Below, piece after piece: positions 33,636 through 44,109 of a DNA stretch of 64,000 nt. The notes under the pieces were generated by a model. It did not search any database. It saw only the letters and a program-made list of their open reading frames with translations, and was not told the origin of the DNA. Position 1 is the first letter of the stretch; every line of letters begins with the position of its first letter. The stretch comes from Paraphaeosphaeria minitans (Eukaryota; Ascomycota; Dothideomycetes; Pleosporales; Didymosphaeriaceae): positions 930,001-994,000 of the forward strand of contig WJXW01000013.1 in assembly GCA_015832175.1 (NCBI GenBank). Direction: 5' to 3'. The position numbers were made by a program, and so were the translations under genes.

Positions 33636-36600
33636 TGTCTGTACAGTTTATTGTACAAATAGCACTAAGTAAAATAGGGGCCTGCCTACCTATAGGGACC
33701 CGCACAAGGACCCACTACTTAGGTTAGCGCTAAGAGGCAGAAACTTTATAAGGCCTTACCTACCTATAAGGACCTGCACAAGGACCCCCTGCTTAGGTTC
33801 GCGCTAAGAGGCAGAGACTTTATAAAGCCCTTAGTGCCCCTTTATACAATAGACAAGACGTAATTAATTAAACCTACTTCTTACTCTTTGTATAATAGTA
33901 TACTATTAACCCTTAAATGCTTAATTACAGATTAAGCCAAACTAACACTAATTAGTGGTTAATTCTAATTAACTGTAAACTAGTAAGGTCTAAAGACAGA
34001 GCGCCCTATAAGCTGGATATATAGACTCTATATTATTACCTTTACTAAAGATTAAATTTTAGATTATATAATAAGCAGAAACAAAGCGCGCACATCTATA
34101 AAAAGTTGTATAATCTAGTCTAAGCTATTCTACAGAAAAGAAAGGAGATAATACCTTTACTAGAGATTAAATTTTAGATTATACAATAAGTAGAAATAAA
34201 GTACACATATCTATAAAGAGTCGCACAATCTAGTCTAAACTATTCTATAGAAAAAAAAGGAGATAGTAAGCACATTTACAACCCTAAAAAACACGTTGCA
34301 TAATTAAACTAGTAATAACTAAACGTAAACACGTCGCACGATTAAACTAGTAATAACTAAACGCAGATACGCCGCACGACTAAGAAAGATAATAATAATA
34401 TAGCCTTAAGACTAGGAGACTTCCTAGAGAAACTACAACCTAAGGATGTTATATAATAATTAATACTACCTCTTTAGTAAGAAGATAAAGTAACATAGCT
34501 TTAATAAGTAGAGGAAGTAATAAACATTAAGGCTATTACCTTAAGAGGAGAAATTGCACAAAAGTACTTAGTAGATAGAGTAGATCTACATAGCTACCTA
34601 CCCTCTTCTCTAAAATAGCTAAACACTTATATAGTATATATAATTGCGCAATATCGCGCGAGCAGTTTTAAAGGTAAAGAGGTAATCTCTTCTTTTACTA
34701 AAGATTTTAATAACTAGAAGAAGAGAACCTTTAATAAGATTAGTTATATAGTAAAAAAAGAGCTTATTACTTTTCTTATAAAGGAAGGCTTTGTCGCTAC
34801 TAATTCTATAATAAAAGACACCTATATAAAGAAACTCTTTAAACTGTCACAGCTTAACTATAAGCTATAGACCCTTTATATAATAACGCTATAACTGTAA
34901 CCTAAGCCACTTTACATAATCCTAACAATGTAACCTACACTATTTATAGGTAATATATATATATATAGAGCACAGCTAGGGCCTATCCTTATATATACAA
35001 GGACAGAGACACTATATATAAAGCCACACTAGTAGTAGTAGCCTAAAACCTAGACTACTTTTACCTAACAAACTATATTATACAAAGAGGCTAGACACTC
35101 CTAGTCTTCTTAATAACTAGGAGATTATACTTATATCTAGCCAGATAAGATTATTCTTTTTTAGAAGGCTTAGAGTAAAGAGAATAACTACACTAGTAGG
35201 CTATATAACATCCTAGTAGATAAGGCAAAAGTCTTTAAAGAACTATACTATAGGCTAGGTATACTACAGGACTAGTATGTAAACATCTTCCTAGGAATCC
35301 TTTCTAATTATGCGAGTACCTACTACCTACACAACATTAGACTAGAACTTCTATAGAATAAATTGTATAATAGACTAAATAGGCACTTTAACACTAGTGT
35401 TAATTATAATTAGTACTAGATAGACTAGACCACTCTTACCTTTAAACACTATAAAAGGGATAATCTAGCTATTATATCGCATAAAACTCTAGAAGTAATA
35501 ATTAATAAGCTTACCTTAGCTTAAAAGGCTGTTAGATAAGGCTTTAGTAGTAAACTATAATTATACACTACTATTATATAAGTATACTGCGACTATCCTA
35601 ACCTTAAATAAGCTATATTTAACCCTAAAAACACAGTAGAAGGCTTACTTAGTAACCTTTATGCGTTACTCTAAGTTACTAAAGATAGGAAGAAGTTATA
35701 GTTCTTCTAAGATAGTAAAGAGGTGTACTACACTAATTAATAATATAATAATCCTAATTATATAAAAGGATCTAGCCCCTCTAGAGGCAGATTAACCTTT
35801 AGACTAAAAGGAAAGAGTAACTTTAAAAGTTTAAGCTCTTACATAAAGTAGAAATGCTTTATATACTATAAAGAAGGATACTAGTCCACTAACTATCTAC
35901 TAAGGAATACCTAGTAAGCTAGAAGGTAATATATGTTGTTATACGCTAACTTCTATAAACATAAACCCTCTGCTATAAATATATAAGTATACATCCTTAA
36001 CTTTAAAGGAGAGCTAGAGGAAGAAGACTATTATATAAAAGAGGAGGAAGATAAATAAGACTAATAAAGTAATAAAGAAGAAGCATAGAAGGCTACTTTA
36101 TACTTTACTTCTACTATATACTTTTATTATACAACTAGGAGCGATCCTTTTATACCTACTTACTAAGACCTAGCGCTAAGTATTATATTACTTAACACCC
36201 CACCTTCTATTTACACATAGGACACATACCTAAAAAGAGCCTTATTATATAATGCGACTCTACTACTGTATAAAGGGGTAGAGTAAAAACTAAGCAGGTT
36301 AGCTATTACTACCTATTTACACAAGAGTAGGTGTAAATAGGACCTTTACTATATAGCGACACTGCACCTACCTCACAACCTATTCTAATAGGGGAAGGCT
36401 AACTATATAGATAGAGAAGGATAGGAAAGGGAAAGTATATAATAGACATAAGCTATTATATAAAAGAAAAGTTACTAGTGTCTATACAGTTTATTGTATA
36501 AATAGCACTAAGTAAAATAGGGGCCTGCCTACCTATAGGGACCCGTATAAGGACCCACTACTTAGGTTAGCGCTAAGAGGCAGAGACTTTATAAGGCCCT

Positions 36601-36790
36601 ACCTACCTATAAGGACCCGCATAAGGACCCCCTGCTTAGGTTAGCGCTAAGAGGCAGAGACTTTATAAGGTCCTTAGTGCCCTTTTGTACAATAGACAAG
36701 ACGTAATTAATTAAACCTACTTCTTACCCTTTACACAATAGTATACTATTAACCCTTAAATGCTTAATTGTAGATTAAACCAAACCAACA
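33636..36790 (+). mobile_element. Gag-only LTR element (+), 312-bp LTRs, TSD ttaaa
   Basis: Two 312-bp LTRs (33636-33947 and 36479-36790) start tgtctgta/tgtctata and end ctaaca/caaca. The exact duplication ttaaa lies at 33631-33635 and 36791-36795. Removing the element and one duplication restores continuous sequence of the surrounding - strand copy, which proves insertion of one family member into another. The leader (33948-34390) contains short repeats built on cgtcgcacgattaaactagtaataactaaac. The internal region has no pol domains, so the family must have depended on enzymes from another element. Confidence 0.95.
34390..36120 (+). pseudogene. Gag of the gag-only element (two broken frames)
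   Basis: The first frame, about 34390-34850, reads PGDFLEKLQPKDVI early and a helical basic segment later, ending near KKLFKL. After a TA-rich spacer (34950-34975), a second frame of about 320 codons (~35150-36120) resembles a capsid region. It contains a knuckle near 35850-35895 with C-x2-C-x4-C-x4-H spacing, of which only the first Cys remains (C-F-I-Y-Y-K-E-G-Y, then a stop, S-T-N-Y). An acidic tail follows (LEEEDYYIKEEEDK). Fungal LTR elements with a WSTNH-type knuckle are known to me as gag proteins; the exact clade is not assigned. Confidence 0.7.
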
Positions 36791-38966
36791 TTAAAGATAT
36801 ATACTTATACATTTATAGCAAAGGGTTTATGTTTATAGAAGTTAGCGTATAATAATATGTATTACCTTCTAGCTCGCTAGGTATCCCTTAGTAGATAGTT
36901 AGTAGACTAGTATCCTTCTTTATAGTATATAAAGCATTTCTACTTTATATAAAAGTTTAAACTTCTAAAGTTATTTCTTCTTTTTAGTCTAAAGGTTAAT
37001 CTACCTCTAGGGAGGCTAGATCCTCTTATGCGATTATAATTATTATATTATTAATTAGTGTAGTACACCTTTTTACTATCTTAGAGAAACTATAACTTCT
37101 TCTTATCTTTAGTAACTTAGAGTAACGTATAAAGGTCGCTAAGTAAGCCTTCTACTATATTTTTAAAATTAAATATAGCTTATTTAAGGTTAAAATAGCT
37201 GCAGTATACTTATATAATAGTAGTGTGTAATTATAGTTTACTACTAAAGCCTTGTCTAAGAGCCCTTTAGGCTAAAGTAAACTTATTAATTATTACTTCT
37301 AAGGCCTTATATAATATAGTAGCTAGATTATCCCTTTTATAGCGTTTAAAGGTAAGAGTGGTCTAGTCTATCTAGTACTAATTATAATTAACACTAGTGT
37401 TAAAGTGCCTATTTAGTCTATCGTACAATTTATCCTATAGAAGTCCTAGTCTAATATTATAAAGGTAGTAGGTGCTCGCACAACTAGAAAGGATTCCTAA
37501 GAAGATATTTATATACTAGTCCTATAGTATGCCTAGTCTATAGCATAGTTCTCTAAAGATTCTTATCTTATCTGCTAAGATATTATACAGCCTACTAGTG
37601 TAGTTATTCTCTTTACTCTAAGCCTTCTAAAAGAGAATAATTTTGTCTAGCTAAATAGAAGCATAATCTCCTAGTTATTAAAGAGACTAGGAGTGTCTAG
37701 CCTCTTTATATAATATAGTTTATTAGGCAAAAGTAGTCTAGGTTTTAGGCTACTACTACTAGTGTGGCTCTATATATAGTGTCTCTATCCTTGCACGTAT
37801 AGGGATATGCCCTAGCTGTGCTCTATATATATATACATTACCTATAGATAGTGTAGGTTACATTATTAAAATTATATAAAGTAGTTTAGATTACAGTTGC
37901 AGCGTTGTTATATAAAAGGTCTATAGCTTATAGTTAAGCTGTAATAGTTTAAACAGTTTTTTTACATAGGTGTCCTTTATTATAGTATTAGTAGCGACAA
38001 AGCGTTCCTTTATAAAAAAAGTAATAAGCTCTCTTCTTACTATATAACTAATTTTATTAAAAATTCTCTTTTTCTAGTTATTAAAATCTTTAGTAAAAGA
38101 AGAGATTACCTCTTTACCTTTAAAACTACTTACGTAATACTACGTAATTATATACACTATATAAGTATTTAGCTATTTTAGAGAAGGGGGTAGGTAGCTG
38201 TGTAAATCTACTCTATTTATCTAGTACTTTTGTGCAATCTCCCCTTTTAAGGTAATAGCCTTAATATTTATTACTTCCTCTACTTATTAAAGCTATATTG
38301 CTTTATCTTTTTACTAAGGAGGCAGTATTAATTATTATATAACGTCCTTAGGTTGTAATTCCTCTAGAAAGTCTCCTAGTCTTAAGGCCATATTATTATT
38401 ATCTTTCTTAGTTGTGCGACGTGTCTATATTTAGTTATTACTAGTTTAATTGTGCGACGTGTTTACGTTTAGTTATTACTAGTTTAATCGTGCAACGTGT
38501 TTTTTAGGGTTATAAATATGCTTACTATCTCCTTTCTTTTCTATAGAATAGCTTAGACTAGATTATATAACTCTTTATAGATGTGCGCGCTTTGTTTCTG
38601 CTTATTATATAATCTAAAATTCGATCTCTAGTAAAGGTAACAATACAAAGCCTACGCATCTAGCTTATAGGGCGCTCTGTCTTTAGACCTTGCTAGTTTA
38701 TAGTTAATTAGAATTAACTACTAATTAGTGTAGGTTTGGCTCAATCTGCAATTAGATATTTAAGGGTTAATAGTATACTATTATATAAAGAGGAAGAAGT
38801 AGGTTTAATTAACTATATCTTGTCTATTATATAAAGGGGCACTAAGGGCTTTATAAAGTCTCTACCTCTTAGTGCTAACCTAAGTAGTAGGTTCTTGTGC
38901 GGGTCCCTATAGGTAGGTAGGCCCCCACTTTACCCAGTGCTACTTGTACGATAAACTGTACGGACA

Positions 38967-40532
38967 CTTACAGTAATAAGCTTTATTAAAGCTAAAGTAT
39001 AGCCCTAGCGCTATATTTATAAGCTATAATTAAGGTCGATATTTTCTTCTTATAGGAAGGGGTTACCAAGTAGGAGAGAAATCTCTTTCTTATTAACGCT
39101 ATAAATAGTAGTTTTTATACTACACTCTACACCTATATTATCTATAATACGTACCTAGAGCGTATAGACAGCGTTAGGCCTTTACTTTTAGGCCCTAATC
39201 TATTCTAGTTTAGTGAGCTTAGTCCCTTTAATAGGCTTTAAGTCTATTATCATGGTAATAATCTAGCTAATTAGGCTAATATTAGCCTATAGGTTGAAAA
39301 TTATTTAGAGTTCCTTCTTTACACTAGTATTTCTAGCTACGCTATATATGCACTTTATATCTAGTTAAATGTAAATTAGTACGCGCCTTACTATACTATA
39401 CCTAAGTTATAAGTAAGGCGTAGCCTTTTCCTATATAATTAATTTATACAGGAATCTAATTAGAATTACTACTTCTATATTTATTAATATAGTAACTAGT
39501 CTTATAGCACTTATAGTAAGTACTACTTTTCTTATTATAGGTCTTACTACTACCTTTAAATATTTAGTAGTTTAGCGTAATATCCTTCGATTTCTTTAGT
39601 ATATAATATAGGCTTAACTTCTATATTATAAGTGTATAGCGTAGGCTTTGCTTAAGTATAGAGCCTAAAGTAAGAAGGTCTTCCCTAGTTATCGGCACCT
39701 AATAGTAGTTAGTAATAACTCTTTATAGGTTAAGTTTAAGCTTAGAGAAGAGATGCTACACTCTTTACTTTTTAGTATAAGGTATAAGCTAATTTGTAAA
39801 TATATTAAGGTAGATTATAAAGGAGTAAATAGTTTAGTTCTTTTACTATATTACCTAAGTATATACTAGAGCTACTTCTAAGCTGTAGTTTACTAGGTCT
39901 AAAAGTAAGTTAAATATATACTACTTAAAGTACTTCTAAATAGGTATTTCTTCCTTAGCTTTAAAGGTGCGCTTATTATATATATACTATAGCTCTCTTA
40001 GGTCAACTATAAGGTACTATATTAGCTAGATAACCTTATCTCTATCTAGCACAAATTCTTGTGGTAAAAGGTAAAAGGCGACTTTATAGAAATAAAACGA
40101 TTTATAATATTTCTTAAGGTTCTTACTCTTACATTTAATAGTGTCCTTAGGTTAAAGCGCACGCTTAACATATATTACTATATACACTATAGGCGCGTCC
40201 TACTTATATATATTAGTAGGTAGGATTTTAATATCCTTAGTAGCAGCTACTATTCTAAGGGTTTAGCTTATACTTTTAAGTTAGGAGATTTTATCTTCTA
40301 AGGTATAAAGTTAATATATAGCGCAAAGTTTATTACGCTTTTGTTTTATAGCTAGAATACGCTACTTAGGTGTTAAAAGTAAAGTTAAGTTATATATTAC
40401 TAGCTCTCTTTCTATATACTAGGTAAGAGGATCTTTACTACCTTTAGGGGCTTTAAGTAAAGTCTACCCCCTACTAGTAGTTTATATTACTCTAGGAGCT
40501 ATCTTTAGACTGTTGTAGATAAAGTATTATTA
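38967..40532 (-). pseudogene. GyC2 gag and protease region
   Basis: On the - strand it is colinear with GyC 17237-18800. The zinc-knuckle region falls near 39490-39540, and the part around 39060-39200 corresponds to the GyC protease region. It breaks at the target duplication cttac (38967-38971) and continues at 32910 for about 215 bp. All frames carry TAG/TAA stops. Confidence 0.82.
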
Positions 40533-40746
40533 TATAAAGTCTAGTTATAGGTAATAGTATTTGCGTTACACTAGAAAGAATAGTAAAAGGATAACTATAT
40601 AGTATTAGTAGAATAATACTTATCTTATATAGAGTTAGGTGTAGTATAGGTTTTACGTAGCCAGCTCACTTAGCGCATAGGCCCTTTATAGGGCCTTGCC
40701 GCTAGATGCTATAACACTATAATAATATTATATTTTACCCGTTATA
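40533..40746 (-). repeat. GyC2 5' LTR
   Basis: Reverse complement of the GyC LTR with small indels (about 214 bp). It begins, on the - strand, tataacgggtaaaat at 40746 and ends near 40533. It joins copia fragment CopB at 40747. Confidence 0.85.
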
Positions 40747-42154
40747 GAGTCCTAGCTTCTACTGTTCTATATTTAGGTAAATGTCTAAAGAATTCTCGAA
40801 TAAGTAGGTTAGATATATTTACTAGGTGTACTACTGCTTTATTATTTATATTAGTAAAATTAGATAGTAGGTAAGTATTATAAGTAATAGAGTAAATCCT
40901 ACCTACCATTTCTACTATTCTTAGGAAAGCTAAGTTAATTGATATAGCTATTATTTTATAGAGAAAGAAGCTTACAGCCTACCCCTTAAGATTCTCTTTA
41001 GATATTATAAAACCTTTCTTTATAAGGGAGGCTTATAGTTTATTTTATATACTCTTCTAAAGGGTCTTAAAGATCTCTTTTTTCTTATCTATTTTCTTAT
41101 TTAACTTTAGAGCATACGCTAAGGTCCTATAGTTACTAGATTTCTAGATATAATATTAAGTCCTACTATATATGTAAGTATTACTTATATGCTTTTCCTT
41201 TGATTATAGTGTACTAGTAGTAGCAAAAATCTATATATCTCTATATAGGCCGCAACTTATAGATTCCTAAGTAATTACAGCGAAGATAGTCCCTAGAGCT
41301 AAAAGTTTAATAAACTATTTACTACTTAGAGTGTCTTCTATAATTAATTACTACTTTTCTTATGCCTAGTATAGGGCGTATTTGCTTACTACTTCTAAAA
41401 AGTCCTATATAGTATGCTACCCTTATACGTTTAAAATCTAGTAGGATTTTATTTTTATATAGAGTACGTGCCAATTGCAAATGTACTATTTTAGAAATTA
41501 GGTTCTCTAGTAAGCTTTATTAAAGTGATCGCGACACTATTTATAGATAAAGTTAGCTATACTTACTAGAAATAGGGCCAGGAACAAGTGTAATAATTAT
41601 ATAAGAGCTTATAAAGTAGGTTTATAGTTCTCTACAATTACTATTATTGCTAGGGCAAGTAGTTCTAGATCTACTATAGTATTAACCTACTTCTAGAGCT
41701 CGTAAATATAGTTATTACATACTTACTAGGTCCTTATAATTATATTACATAGCTAAAATGTATTTGTATACTTAGCTTTATCTCTAGCGCTAATAGTTCT
41801 TACTAGGAGATGTAGCGTATGTATTATATTTTTATATAAGAGGTTTATATCTTTAGGGTATTCTAGATCTGTTTTATTTTATACGCTAGAGCTAAGCGCG
41901 TAGAACTGCAGCTATATATACTAGTTTAGCTAGAATACTTTATTATGAAGAATACGTATAGGAACAGCTACAAAAGAAGCTATAGTGTTTAAAAAGTAGT
42001 TAGGAAAGACATTTTAATAATAAAAGTAGCTAAGTAGTATTTTTGTTCTTATTTTAACTACGTAGAGAGAGACTTTCTATATTTAAAAGTGCTAGGCTTA
42101 TAATTATGGAAATATACTAAGAATACTACTTAGGATAATGAATTATATTATTAC
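40747..42154 (-). pseudogene. CopB: copia-type gag/protease fragment
   Basis: Follows, on the - strand, a 168-bp LTR at 42322-42155. A helical gag-like frame reads from about 41620 to 41060 and includes QCRDHFNKAY near 41520-41550. A segment near 40790-40880 could be the decayed protease start (YNTYLLSNFTNINNKAVVHLVN). The fragment ends where the GyC2 LTR begins. Assignment to copia rests mainly on its LTR, which is shared with CopC, where the copia polyprotein is recognisable. Gag itself is too decayed to place alone. Confidence 0.55.
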
Positions 42155-42322
42155 TAAATAGAAAAAACCTACTTAGTAGTCCCTCTTACATAGGCCTAGT
42201 TTATATAAGAAAGTAGTATGCTAAGTAAGAAGCTTATAGTAGTTAGGTAATTACCTCTTAGGTAATCGCCCTGTTTATGTCATAGGGTCCATGGCCCTTA
42301 CCTATATCCTATATGCGCCATA
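42155..42322 (-). repeat. CopB 5' LTR (168 bp), inverted relative to 62829-62996
   Basis: Reverse complement matches the LTR at 62829-62996 over its full 168 bp (tatggcgcatatagg...ttttctattta against tgtagcgccgtatagg...cttctgctgttca), including the palindromic core gcgattacctaagaggtaattacc. Homology continues ~57 bp past the LTR into the leader on both copies. Confidence 0.88.
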
Positions 42323-42988
42323 GTAGATCTATAACTACTTACTACATAAGGCTTTTTAGGAACTTATATTACACGTGTAGTATAAGTAGCCTAAATAAGA
42401 TACTATATAGATAGATAAAGAAATATAGAATAGTCCTACGTAGCGCAGTAGACCTATAGCCTAATTAGAGTAGAATATACATATATAGCTACTGCGTCTA
42501 CTTACTTAATAGAGAATAAGTACTAAGGCGTAATAGGCGTAGGTTTAAAGTTAACTTATAAGCTTATATTAGTTACTTTATATGGCGTGTAGGCGTATAC
42601 GCAAAAGAGAACTCTTTCACACATACGTAACAGATAATCTATATACTATAGACCCTTATTTCCACACACCCCCTAGATTATTAACGCGTACTATAGTTAG
42701 TTTATAGTCTTTAACATGTATAGTAGTTAGTTTTTTCTAAGGACACTCCTCTTACTTTATAGAGTTAGCTACTAGCCCTAAAGAGCTCTTTAGTAGTTTA
42801 TACTCTATAAGCTTCTAGCATGACTTAAATAAAGGGTCTTAGCAATAGAAAATCTCTGCAGAATTAGCGTTAATAGAATAACGCGTAAACTAGGCTTATA
42901 ACTATGGCGTATAGGTGTATGTGCAAAAGAGAACTCTTTCACATATATATAATAGATAATCTATATACTATAGACCCTTATTTCTACA
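42323..42988 (-). repeat. Remnant of a small LTR element with two terminal copies
   Basis: A terminal sequence of about 85-90 bp (tgtggaaataagggtcta... on the - strand) occurs twice in the same orientation, starting at 42988 and at 42666. The second copy is preceded by a polypurine-like tract (ctagggggtg). This looks like a 5' LTR, a very short or deleted internal part, and a 3' LTR running down towards 42323. The two copies diverge beyond ~90 bp. The right flank at 42989 re-enters CopC coding sequence, so it inserted there. No coding capacity. Confidence 0.55.
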
Positions 42989-43033
42989 CTTTATTAATTA
43001 CGTAGCTTTTAATATATATAGTACATAGGCTCT
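42989..43033 (+). pseudogene. CopC fragment: end of integrase linker
   Basis: Forty-five bases read FINYVAFNIYST, the left half of a copia block whose right half (WVLKLNxVILTRNV) begins at 61820. Comparison with CopA near 2550-2610 shows the same block uninterrupted. It is therefore the left flank of the - strand gypsy GyF/GyG. The bases just before the gypsy are gctct, and those after it are gttct. Confidence 0.7.
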
Positions 43034-43445
43034 TGTTAAATCCAAGAGGGTAGCTAGTCCTAAAGGGTTAAGGTTAGTTCTTGGGCAGGAGTACTTACGG
43101 AAGGTGGAAGGTCTTATTAATATGTTAGTATCTTAATAAAGTGTAATAAGTTAACAATTTGGTCTACTAGAATCTAAATAATAGATTAATAAATAGATTA
43201 AACACAAGTATAGAGAGCCTATCTTCGCGTTCCTATGTACTTTAAGTGATTAGTGGACTAATTACTCTAATTAAACTAATTAAGCATTAATTAGTTACTT
43301 AGTATATTTAGTGCTTAGTCTAATTAGTTGTCTTAGCGCTCGAGTTATACTAATTAGGTTACGTGACCTTTTGTGCTGTGCCACTTAAACAATAAATATA
43401 GATATATATAAAGATCCTAAGAGGCCTAGCCTTTAGATCTTAATA
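43034..43445 (-). repeat. GyF 3' LTR (412 bp, type 2)
   Basis: Starts tgttaaatccaagagg on the + strand and ends gatcttaata. It is colinear with the LTRs at 10567, 16547, 56557 and 61408, with the AATTAG-rich U3. Confidence 0.92.
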
Positions 43446-43554
43446 TTATCTCCCTTCTTACTAGGATTTGTCCTTAAATTATGTAACTATGTCTTATGCA
43501 TAGTTATAACTAGAGCTTACCCTACGTTATAAGTAGCGTTAGCTTACTTATATT

Positions 43555-44109
43555 ATGCCTAAACAACCCTCTAAGTCTAGCACTACCTATTACTATTATC
43601 TAACTAATTTTATTAACTCTTTTCGCGAAGTTATAGTTAAGAAATACGTAATATATATAAAATATAACTATGTTTACAAAGTTTATATTTAGTGTAGAAA
43701 ATCTAAAGAATATATTTATTAAGATTAACGTTGCGATATGCATATTTTAGAGTCTAAGTTTAAGCATTTATTAGTAGAGAAAGAGAAATTATGTGTATAA
43801 ATAAAAAAGTTAAAAGAAATGTAGGAGGCTACGTTTAAAGCCTATAAAAAGGCGTTAGAGAAACTATAAGTTATACGCACACGCAAAGATTAGTTATATT
43901 AGTAAATAAACTTACTAGATAAGCGTGCTAAAAATGCGATAGTAGTTAAGAAGAAGAATATTAAAAAGGCTAAATCTTATAAGGCTATTAATCTAGTAGT
44001 TAATAAGCCTTTTTTAGGGCCCTTCTTATCCCCTATAATATAGAGCGCTTTTAAGGATTTCCTATTAGAATTTTAGAATAATCTAGTGCCTTTACTATCT
44101 TAGGTATAA
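43555..44109 (+). pseudogene. Antisense reading frame of GyF (type 2), best-preserved copy
   Basis: A 555-bp frame runs opposite to the element's pol, from ATG 43555 (MPKQPSKSST) to TAA 44107-44109. It is continuous except for TAG/TAA at Trp/Gln-type codons. After ~45 residues comes a Cys/Tyr cluster (43670-43750) matching the Cys-rich region of the GyB copy, then a Lys/Glu-rich helical segment of ~70 residues (KFKHLLVEKEKL, EATFKAYKKALEKL) and a C-terminus ending in PLLS. It overlaps neither LTR and sits tail-to-tail with pol. I infer a zinc-binding coiled-coil protein; no function is known to me. Confidence 0.65.

Larger units (their letters stand above)
32916..38966 (-). mobile_element. 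Gag-only LTR element (-), 238-bp LTRs, TSD cttac, hosting a second copy
   Basis: LTRs of 238 bp (5' at 38966-38729, 3' at 33153-32916) have a single 74-bp unit, unlike the 312-bp LTRs. The exact duplication cttac is at 32911-32915 and 38967-38971, inside GyC2. Internal sequence runs from 38728 down to 36791 and from 33635 down to 33154, interrupted by the + strand copy at 33636-36790. Without that copy the element is about 2.9 kb. The gag frame is present but broken; no protease, RT or integrase is present. Confidence 0.93.
32696..40746 (-). mobile_element. GyC2: second GyC-type gypsy, truncated, split by a gag-only element
   Basis: Reading on the - strand: a 5' LTR at 40746-40533, gag and protease region from 40532 to 38972, then the insertion of the gag-only element (32916-38966, duplication cttac on both sides), then continuation from 32910 to 32696, which matches GyC 18790-19010. 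The element stops there, just before RT, against a diverged LTR, so RT to 3' LTR is lost. Its 5' end lies in copia fragment CopB. Confidence 0.88.

Noticed and set aside
32916..38966. Foldback DNA transposon suggested by the inverted LTR-like ends at 32916-33153 and around 33636-38966
   Set aside because: The inverted arrangement is explained by a + strand LTR element inserted in a - strand member of the same family, each with its own exact 5-bp TSD.
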